In this document: one piece after another, positions 21,560-32,874 of the stretch
Layout of the letters: each line of letters begins with the position of its first letter
How positions within the stretch are numbered: the first letter of the stretch is position 1
Origin: Chionoecetes opilio
Lineage: Eukaryota; Arthropoda; Malacostraca; Decapoda; Majidae
Reading direction: 5' to 3'
DNA: 64,000 bases
Assembly (NCBI GenBank): GCA_016584305.1
Contig: JACEEZ010010076.1
Location: 84,501 to 148,500 of the forward strand
The notes under the pieces: model-generated
Told to the model about the DNA's origin: nothing
The model's input: the letters and a program-made list of their open reading frames with translations, nothing else
Database searches by the model: none
Made by a program: the position numbers and the translations under genes

Positions 21560-21605
21560 TCGGGGTGAAAACATAACCCCTCCAACTTCGTTGGCGGAGG
21601 TAAAT
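21226..21605 (+). repeat. Repeat with (TA)n core flanked by a 42-bp duplication, then (CAGA)n
   Basis: 'gcactcagtagagcgcatac' + 'ctccgcccgaatatttgatcaa' at 21230 recurs at 21348 ('gcactcagtatgagcgcata...') on the other side of a roughly 75-bp (TA)n. The right part includes (CAGA)n at 21524-21559 and ends 'ccaacttcgttggcggaggt'. The 'cctccgcc' theme at both sides suggests a dispersed element. Confidence 0.6.
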
Positions 21606-22189
21606 ATGAACTTAATACTCAGGCAAGTAGTGGTGTTGCGGCGCGCTTTCAAGTCTGTAGGTGATGAACGGCTGGTAGCGGCAGTGGTGCGTCGTCAGGT
21701 TGTCTGGTGAGGTCGCAGGCAGGGTGGTGTGGGAGAGTTTGTGACAAGTCAGCATCCCTGTGAGGGCGGTAGGGTGGTGGGCTGTGTCAGCGGAATGCTT
21801 CTCTGAAGGCAGGCGGTGGTGGCGGGCTGGTGGTTGTGTTGCCGTGTAGAGGGGGGGGGGGGGGGGTGATGATGTGTGTTGCGTCTTGGTGGTTCGTTTA
21901 CCATGACGAGATGCTGGGTGTGGTGTTGCTGGTGGGGGGGGAAGTGTGTTGCGTTGCCGTGAGGCGTGATGTTAATCGGTGTTGCGCTGGTCCATGACGA
22001 GAAGATCTGTGTTGCGTATCGGAGTTGTTACGTTGTGCCATGACGAGATGCAGTGTTGTAGACGTGTAGTTGTGGTCAGGCCCATGTAGACGTTTTTGTG
22101 GTTTATGTTGAGTTCTGGGCGGGTGGTGGCCTGTGAGTTGTAGAAGCGTGTATGACGGTAGAGCGATGTGACCGTAATGTAAAAAAGGG
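21606..22189. other. GT/G-rich intergenic
   Basis: Degenerate GTGGTG/TGTTG sequence. Open frames are low complexity; no gene. Confidence 0.4.
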
Positions 22190-22195
22190 GGGTTT

Positions 22196-22376
22196 TTTAA
22201 AAACATTTTTATATTATGAGTATTTAAATACAATGTATTTAAATACGCATAAATGTATTTAAATACTGTATTTAAATACATGACAAGCAATATATTTATA
22301 GATACATTTCTAAATACACAAATGTATTTAAATAAGTATTTAAATACAAATGTATTTAAATACTGCCCAGCTCTGA
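22196..22376 (-). mobile_element. hAT-like MITE family H, partial copy
   Basis: GTATTTAAATAC-rich arm ending ACTGCCCAGCTCTG, the same end as the copy finishing at 42610. The other half is missing. Confidence 0.5.
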
Positions 22377-22489
22377 TTGTCAGTGTGTATCATGTTGTGT
22401 ATGTGTAGGAAGATGAGATTGTGATGTCATTGATGTCATTGCACGGCAGGCAACGGTGTTGTGTCTATAGGGGCCGTCTTCAGTGTTGT

Positions 22490-22905
22490 AGGTCTCGAGA
22501 CTGGTCTTGGTCTCGAGACCGGTCTCGAGACCAGTCTGATGTGTTCTTGGTCTTGGTCTTGATCTCGTTTGATGTGGTCTTGGTCTTGATCTTGGTCTCG
22601 AAGCTTCTGGTCTCGGAGTTTGGCTCGAGATCAGGCCGAGACCAAGGCCAAGAAAGGAAGGTCGGCCCACCAGCCGTCCCTAGGGAATTTTGTCCAGGTA
22701 AACACTTAATGCTGACGTCGCCTAAAATAGAGGGACAGAGATGAAGTGGCGGGCAAACTAGCTGAAACTGCCTCTCTCTCGGTGGCCACGCCTCTACCCC
22801 TCGATCGTTATATTTTGTGGCGTCAGTGAGCACGGGAACAGGGAGAGGGATTAACTTTATTGGTGCAGGCTGGCCGACCTTCCTTTCTTGGCCTTGGAGG
22901 AGACC
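22490..22905. repeat. GGTCTTGGTCTCGA minisatellite and inverted repeat pair
   Basis: 22490-22640 is made of GGTCTTGGTCTCGAGACC-like units. 'ccaaggccaagaaaggaagg' + 'tcggcc' at 22639-22665 recurs inverted at 22868-22895. A related tract is at 30190-30410. Confidence 0.55.
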
Positions 22906-23009
22906 AGGATTAAAAAGTGCATCGCGGCGTGGGAAAGGTCGGAATTTATTATCATACACGGAGAAAAATCATGGCTGTTTCGATTCACGGCTCGCCATAC
23001 AGCGTTGTA

Positions 23010-23260
23010 GGGTGGTGTGGGGGGACACCGTACTATTAGTGGAAAAATATTCATAAAAAATCCATTTTTTACCTGAGAGAGTGCACACTGTGCCCAAAAC
23101 AAACTTCACAATATGGCCCACCTATGGTACCCTCATGAATACTTAACTCAGATAATAAGGGTCATTAAGGTTTTTTATAAATTTTTGGCCCCTCGCCCGG
23201 GTGTCCCCCCCACGAGGGGGGACACCGGATCAGGTATGGGGGGCACCGTATGATATTTTA
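23010..23260. repeat. G-rich sub-terminal repeats of the Tigger-like element
   Basis: 'ggggggacaccgtac', 'gggggacaccggatcaggta' and 'ggggggcaccgtatg' echo 'gggggatcaccgaacgtc' at 26222 and 26554 and, inverted, 'ccatacgttgatcccccc' at 26903, suggesting the ends of one element. Exact termini are not resolved. Confidence 0.45.
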
Positions 23261-23419
23261 AAACCCCATATTACATCAAACATTATTGTTTTTTTTTCCC
23301 TGAAATCAACATATATGCCCTAGACACCCACCATTATTATTAGGTGATGAAATGAAAGATAAGCTCATATAAAATAGCATTTATTAAAAGATGGGTCTAG
23401 GTATTTTTATGCTCACTAT

Positions 23420-26044
23420 TCAGAAGTGCATCATGAAGGCATGCAGCGGGGGAAAACACCTTCACCAGGTCAGCCTGCCTCTTGGTGATGCCTTGGAGGT
23501 CACCAGGACCCCCTTGCACTGTTCTGGATCAACAGAAGCTTCATCTAGGATGGTAGGGAAGGTGAAGTGTCTCGGGTGTTAGCGGACTTCATCCGGAGGA
23601 AAGAAAGGTTTAATTTCCATCTCCATGATGGCCAACACCTGAGCAACATAGCACACTAATGTGCCCACACCCCTTCCCTCCTCCAGCTTCAGCTGAACCA
23701 GAACAAAGTCCCCCACCTGTGATGTTTTCGCAGCAAAAGGGTATGATGCTGCAGTCCAGGTGCCCTCGTCGTCCACCTCATCCGAGTACTCGGAGGAGTC
23801 GTCCAGCTGAAGTCGGAATCATCAACCTCTCCTCGTCAGGGGTGTCTTCCTCCGGGACAGGCACAGACTTCTTCCGCTGGGGACCCTTCTTCTTCCCAAT
23901 GTTTCTTTTCAGCCGCTCCCTTCTTTTTGCTTTCCAGCTTCTGCCTCTTCTCTGCCTTCAACCTCAGGTCAGATATTGCCTCCTCATTCTCGGTTAAAAT
24001 GCGGGGCCCGCACCCTCTTCCGCCCCTTTTCCCATAAGGACGAGGATTAGCCTTAGGAACGGCCCTGACACACTCGGGGGTTTAAGTCTGTCTGTTGAAA
24101 AGGGGTCCTGGGGTGGCAGGGTGCGTCGTGGCTGGGGCCCGGGGTGGGCAGGGTGCATCGTGCTGGGGCCCGGGGTGGCAGGCTCTGTCGTGCTGGGGCT
24201 GGGGGTGGCGGCTTGTCGTGCGGGGGCCCCGGGGTGGAAAGGGGGCGTCGTGCTGGGGCCCGGGGTGGAGGCTCTGTCGTGCTGGGGCCGGGGTGGCAGG
24301 CTCTGTCGTGCTGGTGCTCGGGGTGGCAGGCTCTGTCGTGCTGGGCCCCCGGGGTGGCAGGCACATCATCTACCCTGGGAGACACAGCGGGAAGGGGTAT
24401 AGTTTCTGAGGTATGGCCTTCAGCCAGTCGCTCCTCTCCATTGAATTTCCTCCATCAGAAGAAGTGGAGTAACTTCCACTACAAATTCTGGTGGTGCCGG
24501 TCGCTCGGTTACATGCGCTCCTACAAACCATCTTTGGGAAGATGTTGCGATTGAGTGGCCATATTACCAGTCGCCCGGAAACCACTGAGAATGTTGGAGG
24601 GGGGTAGGGGTTTTTGGGTCCATGCCTCGAAGCAAACTCTGGCAATTTGTGGACTGTTATTTTGCTGTTAGGGTGCATGAGCGCGTGGTCGTTCAGTAGG
24701 GCACGCAGGAATGTCTTAAAGGGCCCAAAGACACTCACATCCAATGGCTGGAGTTTGTCTGTTGTATGCGGAGGGCAAGGTAACAATCACGATCCCATGC
24801 ATTATCGCAAACTCAACAGGCTGAATGTTCATGTGACATCAGCTTTGTCCATGATCAGAAGAATCTTGTTCTCTACAGAAGAACAAGACTTCTCATGGAG
24901 AGCTGAAGTGTCTGCACGAAGCATTCACCATTCATCCACCCAAATAGGATGCAATATCCCTTTGGAAACCAAAGATCGTGTTCCTCATGAAAGCGGGATT
25001 CCATCGGCATCTGGGAATTATAAAACACTGGAGGGATGGACTGCCCCACAGCTTTTATAATGCCCAAAAACGTCATGCTGTCACCGCGTTCACGAGTTAC
25101 CTGCGTGGCTACTGGCTGGCCTCTCGCACACACAACCTTGACTGGCTTCATAACAGTCGACAATGAACTCTCATCCAAATTGTATATCCCGGTCCGGCGT
25201 GAATGTGTATTCTCCAAAGCTAATGTGTAAGCCTTAAAGAAAGGTTTTCCCCATTGACTTTGTTGAAGGCAACAATCCTGGCAAGGACATGCCTTTCCCG
25301 GAGCCTTCAATACAAGGTTGGATGACGGTTCATGAAGGCATAGACCAGTCCCTTGTCACCATTTTTTCTTTCTCCCAGGCAGCAGGGGTGCTCTTGCTCC
25401 CACAAGCTATGGCATACTGGTACACCATCCTACGCACTCGTTCATGGGCAGGCCGTTAGAAAAATCTTGGCTGCGTGGATGGTATAATCAGCAATGTATA
25501 TTCTTGTTGAGGGGGAAAACCCTATTGCTACGGAAGCAACAGCCATATAGGTAAAATCCATCCGACAGCTTCTTTGATAGATAGAAGGCGTCCCGTAAAC
25601 AAAAGAAATGAATTAGGACTTAAAAGGCCCTTGCTGGCAACAAAAGTTGACAAAAAAAATAATAAATAGAGCGCTTGAAGGCATCCCTTTAACAAAAGAA
25701 ATTAATTAGGACTTTGAAGGCCCTTGCTGGCAATAAAAGCAACAAAAAATGAATAAATTTTAAAATCTATAAATCTAGAGACCCCTTTAAACTATCCCTG
25801 AGGTCTTTTTTCATGACCTCATCCAGGGAGACCAAAGAAGACGTGGGATGAGGTCATACAAAAAGACCTTGGGGAGGGTATGGAACTAAATAGAGCAACT
25901 TACAGCAAAAAGTTGTTTTCTTGATGTTGAAAACTGTCAGCGGCTTCTTTCAGGCTGCAGCTAGTGGCACGCGGTGCTTAAAGGCAGCCTCCAGGTCAGT
26001 GCGGTCCATCTGCTTGTCGCTCTTCCTGACATATTTGCGAGGCA
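23420..26044 (-). pseudogene. Tigger/pogo-like transposase (DDE_1), frameshifted
   Basis: Starts at 26044 with MPRKYVRKSDKQMDRTDLEA, the usual N-terminus before the Psq-type HTH. Then come VRRMVYQYAIACGSKSTPAA (CENP-B-like HTH), LENTHSRRTGIYNLDESSLS with the first catalytic Asp (25190 region), KPVKVVCARGQPVATQVTRE, a block LLIMDKADVT carrying the second Asp near 24855, and PPHTTDKLQPLDVSVFGPFK with the third acidic position. Several frame changes and stops interrupt it (about 24790-24850 and 25310-25450). A proline-rich repeat follows, then a Glu/Lys stretch and an acidic, chromo-like tail (QVGDFVLVQLKLEE...VCYVAQVLAI). Function lost; role was cut-and-paste transposition. Confidence 0.8.
24095..24385 (-). 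repeat. 30-bp minisatellite in the transposase tail
   Basis: About ten copies of a GGGGTGGCAGGCTCTGTCGT-type unit of about 30 bp. On the coding strand it reads as a ten-residue repeat (PATPGAQHDR-like). It separates the DDE domain from the C-terminal tail. Confidence 0.75.
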
Positions 26045-26218
26045 TGATGACGGTGATGGCGGGAGGTTAGGTTAGATCTGAAAAGAGTTAATGACATTAG
26101 ACATCATGCATAGTTAGGTTAGGTTAGTTTAGGTTAGCTTAGCTTAGTATTTTTTTCAGTGTAGAGGCGATTCTTGCATGGCCACCATATTATTTTGGGA
26201 CTATGAGTTGGCAATATA

Positions 26219-26870
26219 TGTGGGGGATCACCGAACGTCATGCCCCAAAATATGCAGTGTTAAATGGTTTTTTTAAACCATAAAAAATTAATTCTAGCAT
26301 CATTCTAATAACATAAAATCACTTATAAATAGTTAGTTCATGTGCTTATAGCATAATAACACTGATATAGCATCATAATTTAATACCAATCACCTTCAAC
26401 TTTACACCAACAAAAAAAACACTGTTCCATTTAATTTAAATGCACTAGTTCACCACCACCATTTAATATCATGCTAATATGCATAGTCAGTCAATTTTTC
26501 TTGTTTTTCTAAGTATTTAAAAATATATAGATTTTCCAAAATCGTAGTGATGCGGGGGATCACCGAACGTCATGCCCCGAAAATATGCAGTGTTAAATGG
26601 TTTTTTTAACCCTAAAAAATTAATTTTAGAATCATTTTAATAAACATAAAAACACTTATATAATAGTTAGTTCATGTGCTTATAGCATAATAACACTGAT
26701 ATAGCATCATAATATTAATACCAATCACCTTCAAACTTTTGCCACAAAAAAAAAACTGTTCCCTTAATTTAAATGCATAGTTCACACCACCATTTAATTC
26801 ATGCGAATATACATAGTCAATCACTGTTTGTTATGTTTGTGTAGGTATTTCAAAAGATTTTAGCTTTTTT
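26219..26870 (+). repeat. Tandem duplication, about 330-bp unit x2
   Basis: 'gggggatcaccgaacgtcat' opens both units (26222 and 26554) and about 300 bp follow with high similarity ('tcatgtgcttatagcataat' in both). Confidence 0.8.
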
Positions 26871-26889
26871 AAAATTTCATGTACGTTTA

Positions 26890-27280
26890 TCCCCCCCACT
26901 TCACCATACGTTGATCCCCCCCGCCCCCAATTTTTTGTAAATAATGCCACCCCGGCCTGTTCGAAAGCATGCACTACTTTCACTCAATAAAAATGTCAAT
27001 ACGGTTATACCTCGTATTGCAACTTACCTTAAAAGAATCACGCCATCACAGCCGACATGAGACACTATATAAGAACGGCGAAAAGTAACAAGGAACATAC
27101 GAAAAATAAAATTTCTTACCTGGTAAACACGGAGGTGACGCTGACGCTACCCTGTTGCTCGCATGTAGTTCACTGAGGGTGGCGCTGCATCCGTGGTGGC
27201 ATGGTGGCGCGAAATTTGAATTAATTTTCGCGTTGTAGCCTTCGTACGGTGTTCGGTGTGACCCCACCCCACCCTACTAT
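26890..27280. other. Intergenic, nothing recognised
   Basis: Minus-strand ORF 27046-27267 has no recognised motif. Confidence 0.3.
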
Positions 27281-27286
27281 CTATAA

Positions 27287-27590
27287 CAGTATTTCCCAAC
27301 CTGGGGGAAATTTCCCCATGGGGGGAAATTTCAGGATTCTAAGGGGGAAATTTATCCTGAGGGACATCTAAATTACTAGCATTTAGTCGACAGAAAAAAA
27401 TGTCATAGAATACGGCTATTGACTTTTCGTCAAGTATATATAGATATACTGTAGAAGATAGTGTCTATATACTTGTGTTATTAAGCAAGTAAATGTTGTG
27501 TTTTGGCTACTTTTTTTACATGAAGGGGGAAATCCAGATGGTTGAACTGGTTGAAGGGGGAAACAACAGAAAAAAGGTTGGGAACCACTG
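27287..27590. mobile_element. hAT MITE
   Basis: Ends CAGTATTTCCCAACCTGGGG and GGTTGGGAACCACTG (inverted). Flanking octamers ATCTATAA and ACCTATAG agree at 6 of 8 positions, as expected for an old 8-bp hAT target duplication. The interior repeats 'agggggaaat'. Confidence 0.7.
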
Positions 27591-27774
27591 ACCTATAGAT
27601 ACTGCCTGACTAGCTCTACGGTGATGATGCATGAGCTGAGTCCTGCGAGCGCTGATAAGAGTGCGTGCAAGTCGAGAGAACATGCATGACGTGGCCATTC
27701 TCGCAGTGATAATCTCCGTTTGCACGCACGCATGTTTGCAGCTCTGTTCACCTCCGTGTACTTTATATATGTTA

Positions 27775-29026
27775 CTAGCCGCAAAGCCGCCCTCCGGGCG
27801 GACTTTTTGACTAGCTCCTGCGGAGGGCTATTAGTGGTGGGCCTTTGGCCCACCACCTGTGTTTGGTGGGCCTTCGGCCCACCAAACACGGACTCTCCAG
27901 ATAGCCCCTTCTAACTTTCCTGAAATCACGGATGTAGAAATGTATGTATTACCCCCACCCATTCACTCACCCATTACCCATCACCCCCACCCATTCACTC
28001 ACCCATTACCCATCACCCCCCACCCATTCACTCACCCATACCCATCACCCCCCCACCTATTTCCTCACCCATCACCCCCCCAACCCATCACCCCCCCAAC
28101 CAATTACTCACCCATCACCCCACACCCATTACCCATCACCCCACCCATTCACTCACCCATTACCCATCACCCTACATCAAGGTTTCCTCAATTCTCGCAA
28201 CCCACTTTTTTTCACAATTATCGCTAATAGGCTGCTAAAAAAAAAAAAAAAAAAATTATGTTTCAAATAATTCCCTTTAAAAATTTTTCCCGGGTCACAT
28301 TAAAAGGTGCCAATTTGATTGCACCCGGGGGAAACTATCCCACAACAAACAACCAAACCCTGGAAACCAACCAGCGAGCATTTTTGATTTTTAAAGAAAT
28401 CCCCCCTACCCCCTTCCCATAACCCCCCTTCCCCCAATACCCACCCCCTTTCCCTTTTTAAAAACCCACCCCTCCAAATCGGTTCTTTAAAAGAATCACC
28501 CCTTGAAATCCCTTGGGGTCCGTTTCCTCAAAGGTTGGTTTAACGGTTTGGCTCATAATATTTTTCATATTATTCCTTTATTTGAGAGTCAATCCATTAA
28601 TAGTTCATGTTGTATAAGGCTCAATGGATACACTCAACATCAAACTTATACTCTATGAATACAAAATACCTGAAGTATCAAAAATGTTCATAGCTAATTT
28701 GGATTCAAAAATTAAATGTTGTCAAGCGGTGTTTTCAAATATGTGTTAATTGTAAAATAAATACAGCAAAGTAAAATAAAGTAAAAAATGAATCGAAAAT
28801 TGGCCTATGCACTGGCGTAGGTCAAGAGGTTTAAAAAATTGGGCAGCACTCGACGGGTAAAACCTTCGCCCTGGTCAACGGTCAAATAATGTGCGATGAT
28901 TGAGTTAAAACTTGGCCACGGCGGGCGGATCACCTTACACTTCTAGCACATCATCGATTGACACACACACACATACACAGAAAGATCAGACAGACAGATG
29001 ACACACTTTTGCTATATTATTATAGA
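27775..29026 (-). mobile_element. Helitron, copy B
   Basis: The 3' end (minus) CCGCCCGGAGGGCGG hairpin and CTAG|T are at 27775; a 5' A|TCTATAATAATATAGC end is at 29026. The minisatellite (27955-28170) and TTCG hairpin match the other copies. The interior at 28250-28560 is homopolymer-rich and unlike them, so this could also be two pieces. Confidence 0.6.
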
Positions 29027-29389
29027 TTATCCATCACCCCCAACACCTATTCCCATACCATCACCCAATCACCCCCACCCATTCACTCACCCATCCCCAC
29101 ACCAATTACCCATGACCCACCCATTACTCACCCATTACCATCACCCTACATCAAGGCTTCCTCAATTCTCGCAACCTACTTTGTTTTCACAATTCTCGCT
29201 AATAGGCTGCTAAAAAAAAAAAAAAAAAAAAAAAGTGATCGGATCATCTCATAAGTGGGCTTATGACCTTCCCCTGGTCAACCTGATTCCAAAAATGTGC
29301 CATATGAGGTGTTTGCGCCACGGGGGGCGGAACCTATACCACACACACACACACACAGACAGACACACTTTCGCTTTTATTAATATAGA
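29027..29389 (-). mobile_element. Helitron, copy C (lacks 3' end)
   Basis: A good 5' end (A|TCTATATTAATAAAAGCG at 29389), an (AC)n, the 'gtgatcggatcatctcataa' block and part of the minisatellite are present, but the sequence stops inside the minisatellite exactly at the 5' end of copy B, with no hairpin or CTAG. Confidence 0.65.
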
Positions 29390-29925
29390 TATGTGTAGGC
29401 CTATGCAATCCCCGCACCCTGCGTACACGTACACCACAGGTTTAGCTAGCTCGCTTGGAAAACGTAACCACAAAAATTGCTATTTTCCTATGTTTGTTTC
29501 TTCATGCCAACGAAGCAATGAATGCAGAAATATTTGACCTAGATGTTCAGTTGTTCAATTATATTTAATTTTTTTAATATATTTCCTCCCTTATACGTTA
29601 CCCTTACCCCCTTTCTACCAGAGCTCGTTAGTCGTTACATCGAACACATCTGGCAGCAGGGTTGCCAGGTGCACAAACCACAAAATATACTTTTGGCATT
29701 CACACTTTACCTCTTTGGCATTTTCAATTTTTCATCATAAGAAAATTAAATTCAATTGACAAATATTTCTGGCAAGTTCAAAAATTTGTTGAGTAATTTC
29801 TAGCAAGAAATACAACAATTGGCAGGACCTGGGAACTCTTTTTGGCAGTGACATAGGACTTCGGACAGTGAGGTGCACTGGACTAGTCTCGCTTAGTTTC
29901 CGTTCGCACACCGGAATGAGTAATC
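29390..29925. other. Intergenic leader of the BED-finger fragment
   Basis: No coding region. 'gggttgccaggtgcacaaac' near 29661 is of the kind seen at hAT-related ends, but no partner end was found. Confidence 0.3.
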
Positions 29926-30159
29926 ATGTCAGCATCTTCAGCAGTTATCAAATTTGCGTTCAAGGACCACAAGGAGTTTTTTGATAAGGAACACGGAAAC
30001 CAGAAGCACACAGCAGTTTGTACTTTCTGCAAGCAAAGCATCACGGACAAGGCTGGCACGACGTTGGCTTTTATCAAGCACTTGCGGCGATCCCATCCGA
30101 ACAACTTAGGACAATACAATTTAGTATTTACGCAGTACAGACCAAAAACATTCAGATAA
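29926..30159 (+). CDS. BED-type zinc finger fragment (hAT/ZBED-like)
   Basis: Starts at an ATG in good context (catcATGtca). The 77 residues contain FAFKDHKEFFD, then HTAVCTFCKQSITDKAGTTL and AFIKHLRRSHP: Cys-x2-Cys and His-x4-His spaced as in a BED finger. BED fingers open hAT transposases and domesticated ZBED proteins. The frame ends at a stop just before an A-run and minisatellite, so only the DNA-binding start is here; no hAT catalytic or dimerisation domain follows. Likely a transposon remnant. Confidence 0.6.
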   Translation: MSASSAVIKFAFKDHKEFFDKEHGNQKHTAVCTFCKQSITDKAGTTLAFIKHLRRSHPNNLGQYNLVFTQYRPKTFR

Positions 30160-30189
30160 TAGTCATATTTAAAAAAAAAAAAATTTATA

Positions 30190-30415
30190 TGCCTTTTCTT
30201 GGCCTTGGTCTGTTTCGGAGGGTCTGGTCTTGGTCTTGGTCTTGGTCTCGGAGGGTCTTGGTCTTGGTCTCGGAGGGCTGGTCTTGGTCTCGGAACGTCT
30301 GGTCTTGGTCTTGGTCTTGGTCTTGGTCTCGAAGGGTCTGGTCTTGGTCTTGGTCTTGGTCTCGAAGGGTCTGGTCTTGGTCTTGGTCTTGGTCTCGGAG
30401 GGTCTGGTCTTGACT
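30190..30415 (+). repeat. GGTCTTGGTCTCGGAGGGTCT minisatellite
   Basis: Units of GGTCTTGGTCTTGGTCTCGG-AGGGTCT with variable numbers of GGTCTT. Related to 22490-22640. Gives spurious Gly-Leu-Gly and Thr-Lys frames. Confidence 0.8.
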
Positions 30416-31110
30416 ACAGCACTGGCCGTCATAGTCGCAGAAGCGTGAGACATACTTCTTGTTAGGTTGTGCATTTTGTCGTTCAAAGCAACGATCAATT
30501 GTGTGACCGTTGCGTTTTCAATAGTAGAAGTAGCGAGGAAAAGGTGAAGGAGAGCGAGAAGGCCTGGGATAGCGTGAGCATGTTGGAGGTGAACGGTGAC
30601 ATTGACGTTGTGATGTATGTGTGTTGGAAGGAGGATGAGAAGGGCTTCGTGATAGATGTTGATGTTGCAATTGTGCCGTGTTGAGATAGCTCCAGTCATG
30701 GAAGAAGGGAATTTGGAGGAAAAGGCCAGGGAAGTTGAGACTTCAAAGTTAGAGGCAAATTCAGTCAGGGTTTCTGTTGAAGCAATTTTTTTTTTTATCT
30801 GAAGTTTGTTTTGCTGTTGAAGGATGTAAGAGAAACATGACGGTGTAGTAGCCGAAATGATTCCCAATAGCTGAAAGGTTTATCTTCCCTTCAGTGTCAA
30901 CCTATTCAGACGTTACAAGCTGCCTGATTAGTTAAAGCTTTACATTGGATGCCTTTTGTAAAGCCTCCATGACTGGGATAGGGTGATCTTGTCTTTTATG
31001 TTTGTCAGATAGCCTGTATAGTGGTGCAAGGATGCCTGATTTTTGGCTACCTGAGAAATTCTTAGTGAATCTGGACTTAAACTCAGTCATATTAGTCTGC
31101 TAGCCGTCCC
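30416..31110. other. Intergenic or unrecognised repeat interior
   Basis: Short frames on both strands, none with a recognised motif. Poly-T at 30787-30799. Confidence 0.3.
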
Positions 31111-31131
31111 TATATGCCCTATATAAATCAA

Positions 31132-32805
31132 TCAATCATTGGGGGCATACGCCGGGGGGCGCGTCGCCTCGCCCACCCTACGACGCCATTCCCGGGGGTC
31201 ACCAGGCGCGAGTCCCCATGCAGGCTCCCTTCCCATACCAAGCAACTCTCGACAAGAGACATCAACTTGCCCCAGCCACGAGCCTTGTGGGCGCCCCCTT
31301 GGCCTCCTCCACGCCGGATTGTCTCTTACAGATGCAACCCGATGGGAAGGATCGGTTTCAGGGTAGCATGCCACATGCCCATATAGCCGAAGTTCGCGCT
31401 GACGGACTATGCAGGTAATAGGCCTCGATTCAGTCTTGCGGTGCAATCGCTGATTTGACACGTAATCATCCCAGCGATACTCCATGATTCTGCGAAGACA
31501 CTTTTTACCAAAGGCATCAATTCGTCTCTTCAAGTCGCTATTTAGTGTCCATGTCTCACAATCACAGATTAAGACAGGGATCAAAAGCGACTTGAAGATC
31601 CGGATCTTTGTCCCCCTGCACAGGTACCGACAGCGCCAAATACTCCTGCTGAGCGAGGGCTATGCCAATCCGCCGTAAGACTTCTTGATGTGACCCGCCG
31701 TCATTACGGACTGCGCTACCAAGGTATGTAAAACTTTCCAAGATCTCAATGTCTTCGCCGCACGCATGAACAAACTGTACTGTTTCATCTAGTAAGCCTC
31801 CAAACACCTGGACCTTGGTCTTGAGCCAGGAGACCTCAAGTCCCAAAGGCTTCGCCTCCTCGTGCAGCGCCTCGAGAGCCATTACCAGGACCTCCAGCGA
31901 CTCCGCAAAGATTACTGCATCATCGGCAAAAACAAGATCAGTGATCTTGGTGTTGCCGGCGGATGCTCCACAATCACTTTGATCTACAACTTGGCCCAAT
32001 ACCCAGTCCATACAAGTGTTGAAAAGTGATGGGGCAAGGGCGAACCTTTGCCTCACTCCTGTATTAACAGGAAAGAAGTTGGATACACCTCCACACTTCA
32101 CAGCAATTTCAGTCCCAGAGTACAGACCAGTCATCAAGCCAATAGTCCTTGTAGGAATCCCGCGAAGTCGCAGAAGAACCCAGAGTGACTCACGATGCAC
32201 TGAGTCAAACGCCTTCTTGAGATCAACATAGGCTGCAAGCATCCCCTGTCGAAATTCACGTCGGCGTTCCACCAGGACACGAAGCCCTAGGATACGGTCC
32301 GTTGTTGACTTACCAGGTGATGAACCCAGACTGCTGAGGTCTCTGTTGTTTCAGCAGATGACTGCGGATTCGTGTCAGCAATAGATGGGCAAGCACCTTG
32401 CCTGGCACGCTGAACAGTGTGATACCGCGGTAATTGTTGCAGCCCTGGCGGTCCCCTTTCCCTTTCCAGATGGGGAAGACCAGCCCCTTTTTCCAGTGAG
32501 GAGGAATGGTACCTGATTGCCACACGGCAGTCAGGACAGCATGCAACCCGCGGATCATGGCCTCACCCCCAGCTTTGAGAAGTTCCGCACTGATATTACA
32601 AACACCAGCTGCCTTTCCACCCCACAACTTTGCTACAGCCTCTCTGCATGACTTCGTCAAGAGAGGGTGCGGTTTCGTCAATGGGAGGATCGGCATTCAC
32701 TGCCCGTAACCCAGTGGTGTGAAGCTGCTCCATTGGAGGGTTCACCGTGAACAACTGCCCAAAGTATTCAGCCCAACCAGCCATCTGCACATCCATGTCC
32801 GACAC
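31132..32805 (-). pseudogene. Reverse transcriptase of the RTE-like LINE, frameshifted
   Basis: Order on the minus strand: WAEYFGQLFTVNPPMEQLHT, KAAGVCNISAELLKAGGEAM, IWKGKGDRQGCNNYRGITLF, AAYVDLKKAFDSVHRESLWV (first Asp), TGVRQRFALAPSLFNTCMDW, LVFADDAVIFAES (FADD near 31916-31927), ILESFTYLGSAV and CLRRIMEYRWDDYVSNQRLH. Frame changes occur near 32600-32700, 32280-32310 and 31565-31600. The catalytic Asp residues are retained but the protein cannot be made in one piece. Confidence 0.85.
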
Positions 32806-32874
32806 GAGGCGCCTTTCTGCTGCTTGAATAGCACTCGACCGAAATGAAAACTTGGAACGGAGCTTCTTCAGGGC

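Noticed and set aside
27930..28180. Regularly spaced repeats that could suggest a CRISPR array
   Set aside because: Units abut without unique spacers, the same array recurs inside each Helitron copy, and the genome is eukaryotic.
30169..30867. 232-residue minus-strand frame with ETKTKTKTRPSE repeats
   Set aside because: The repeat part is the GGTCTTGGTCTCGG minisatellite and the rest has no recognised motif or splice context.
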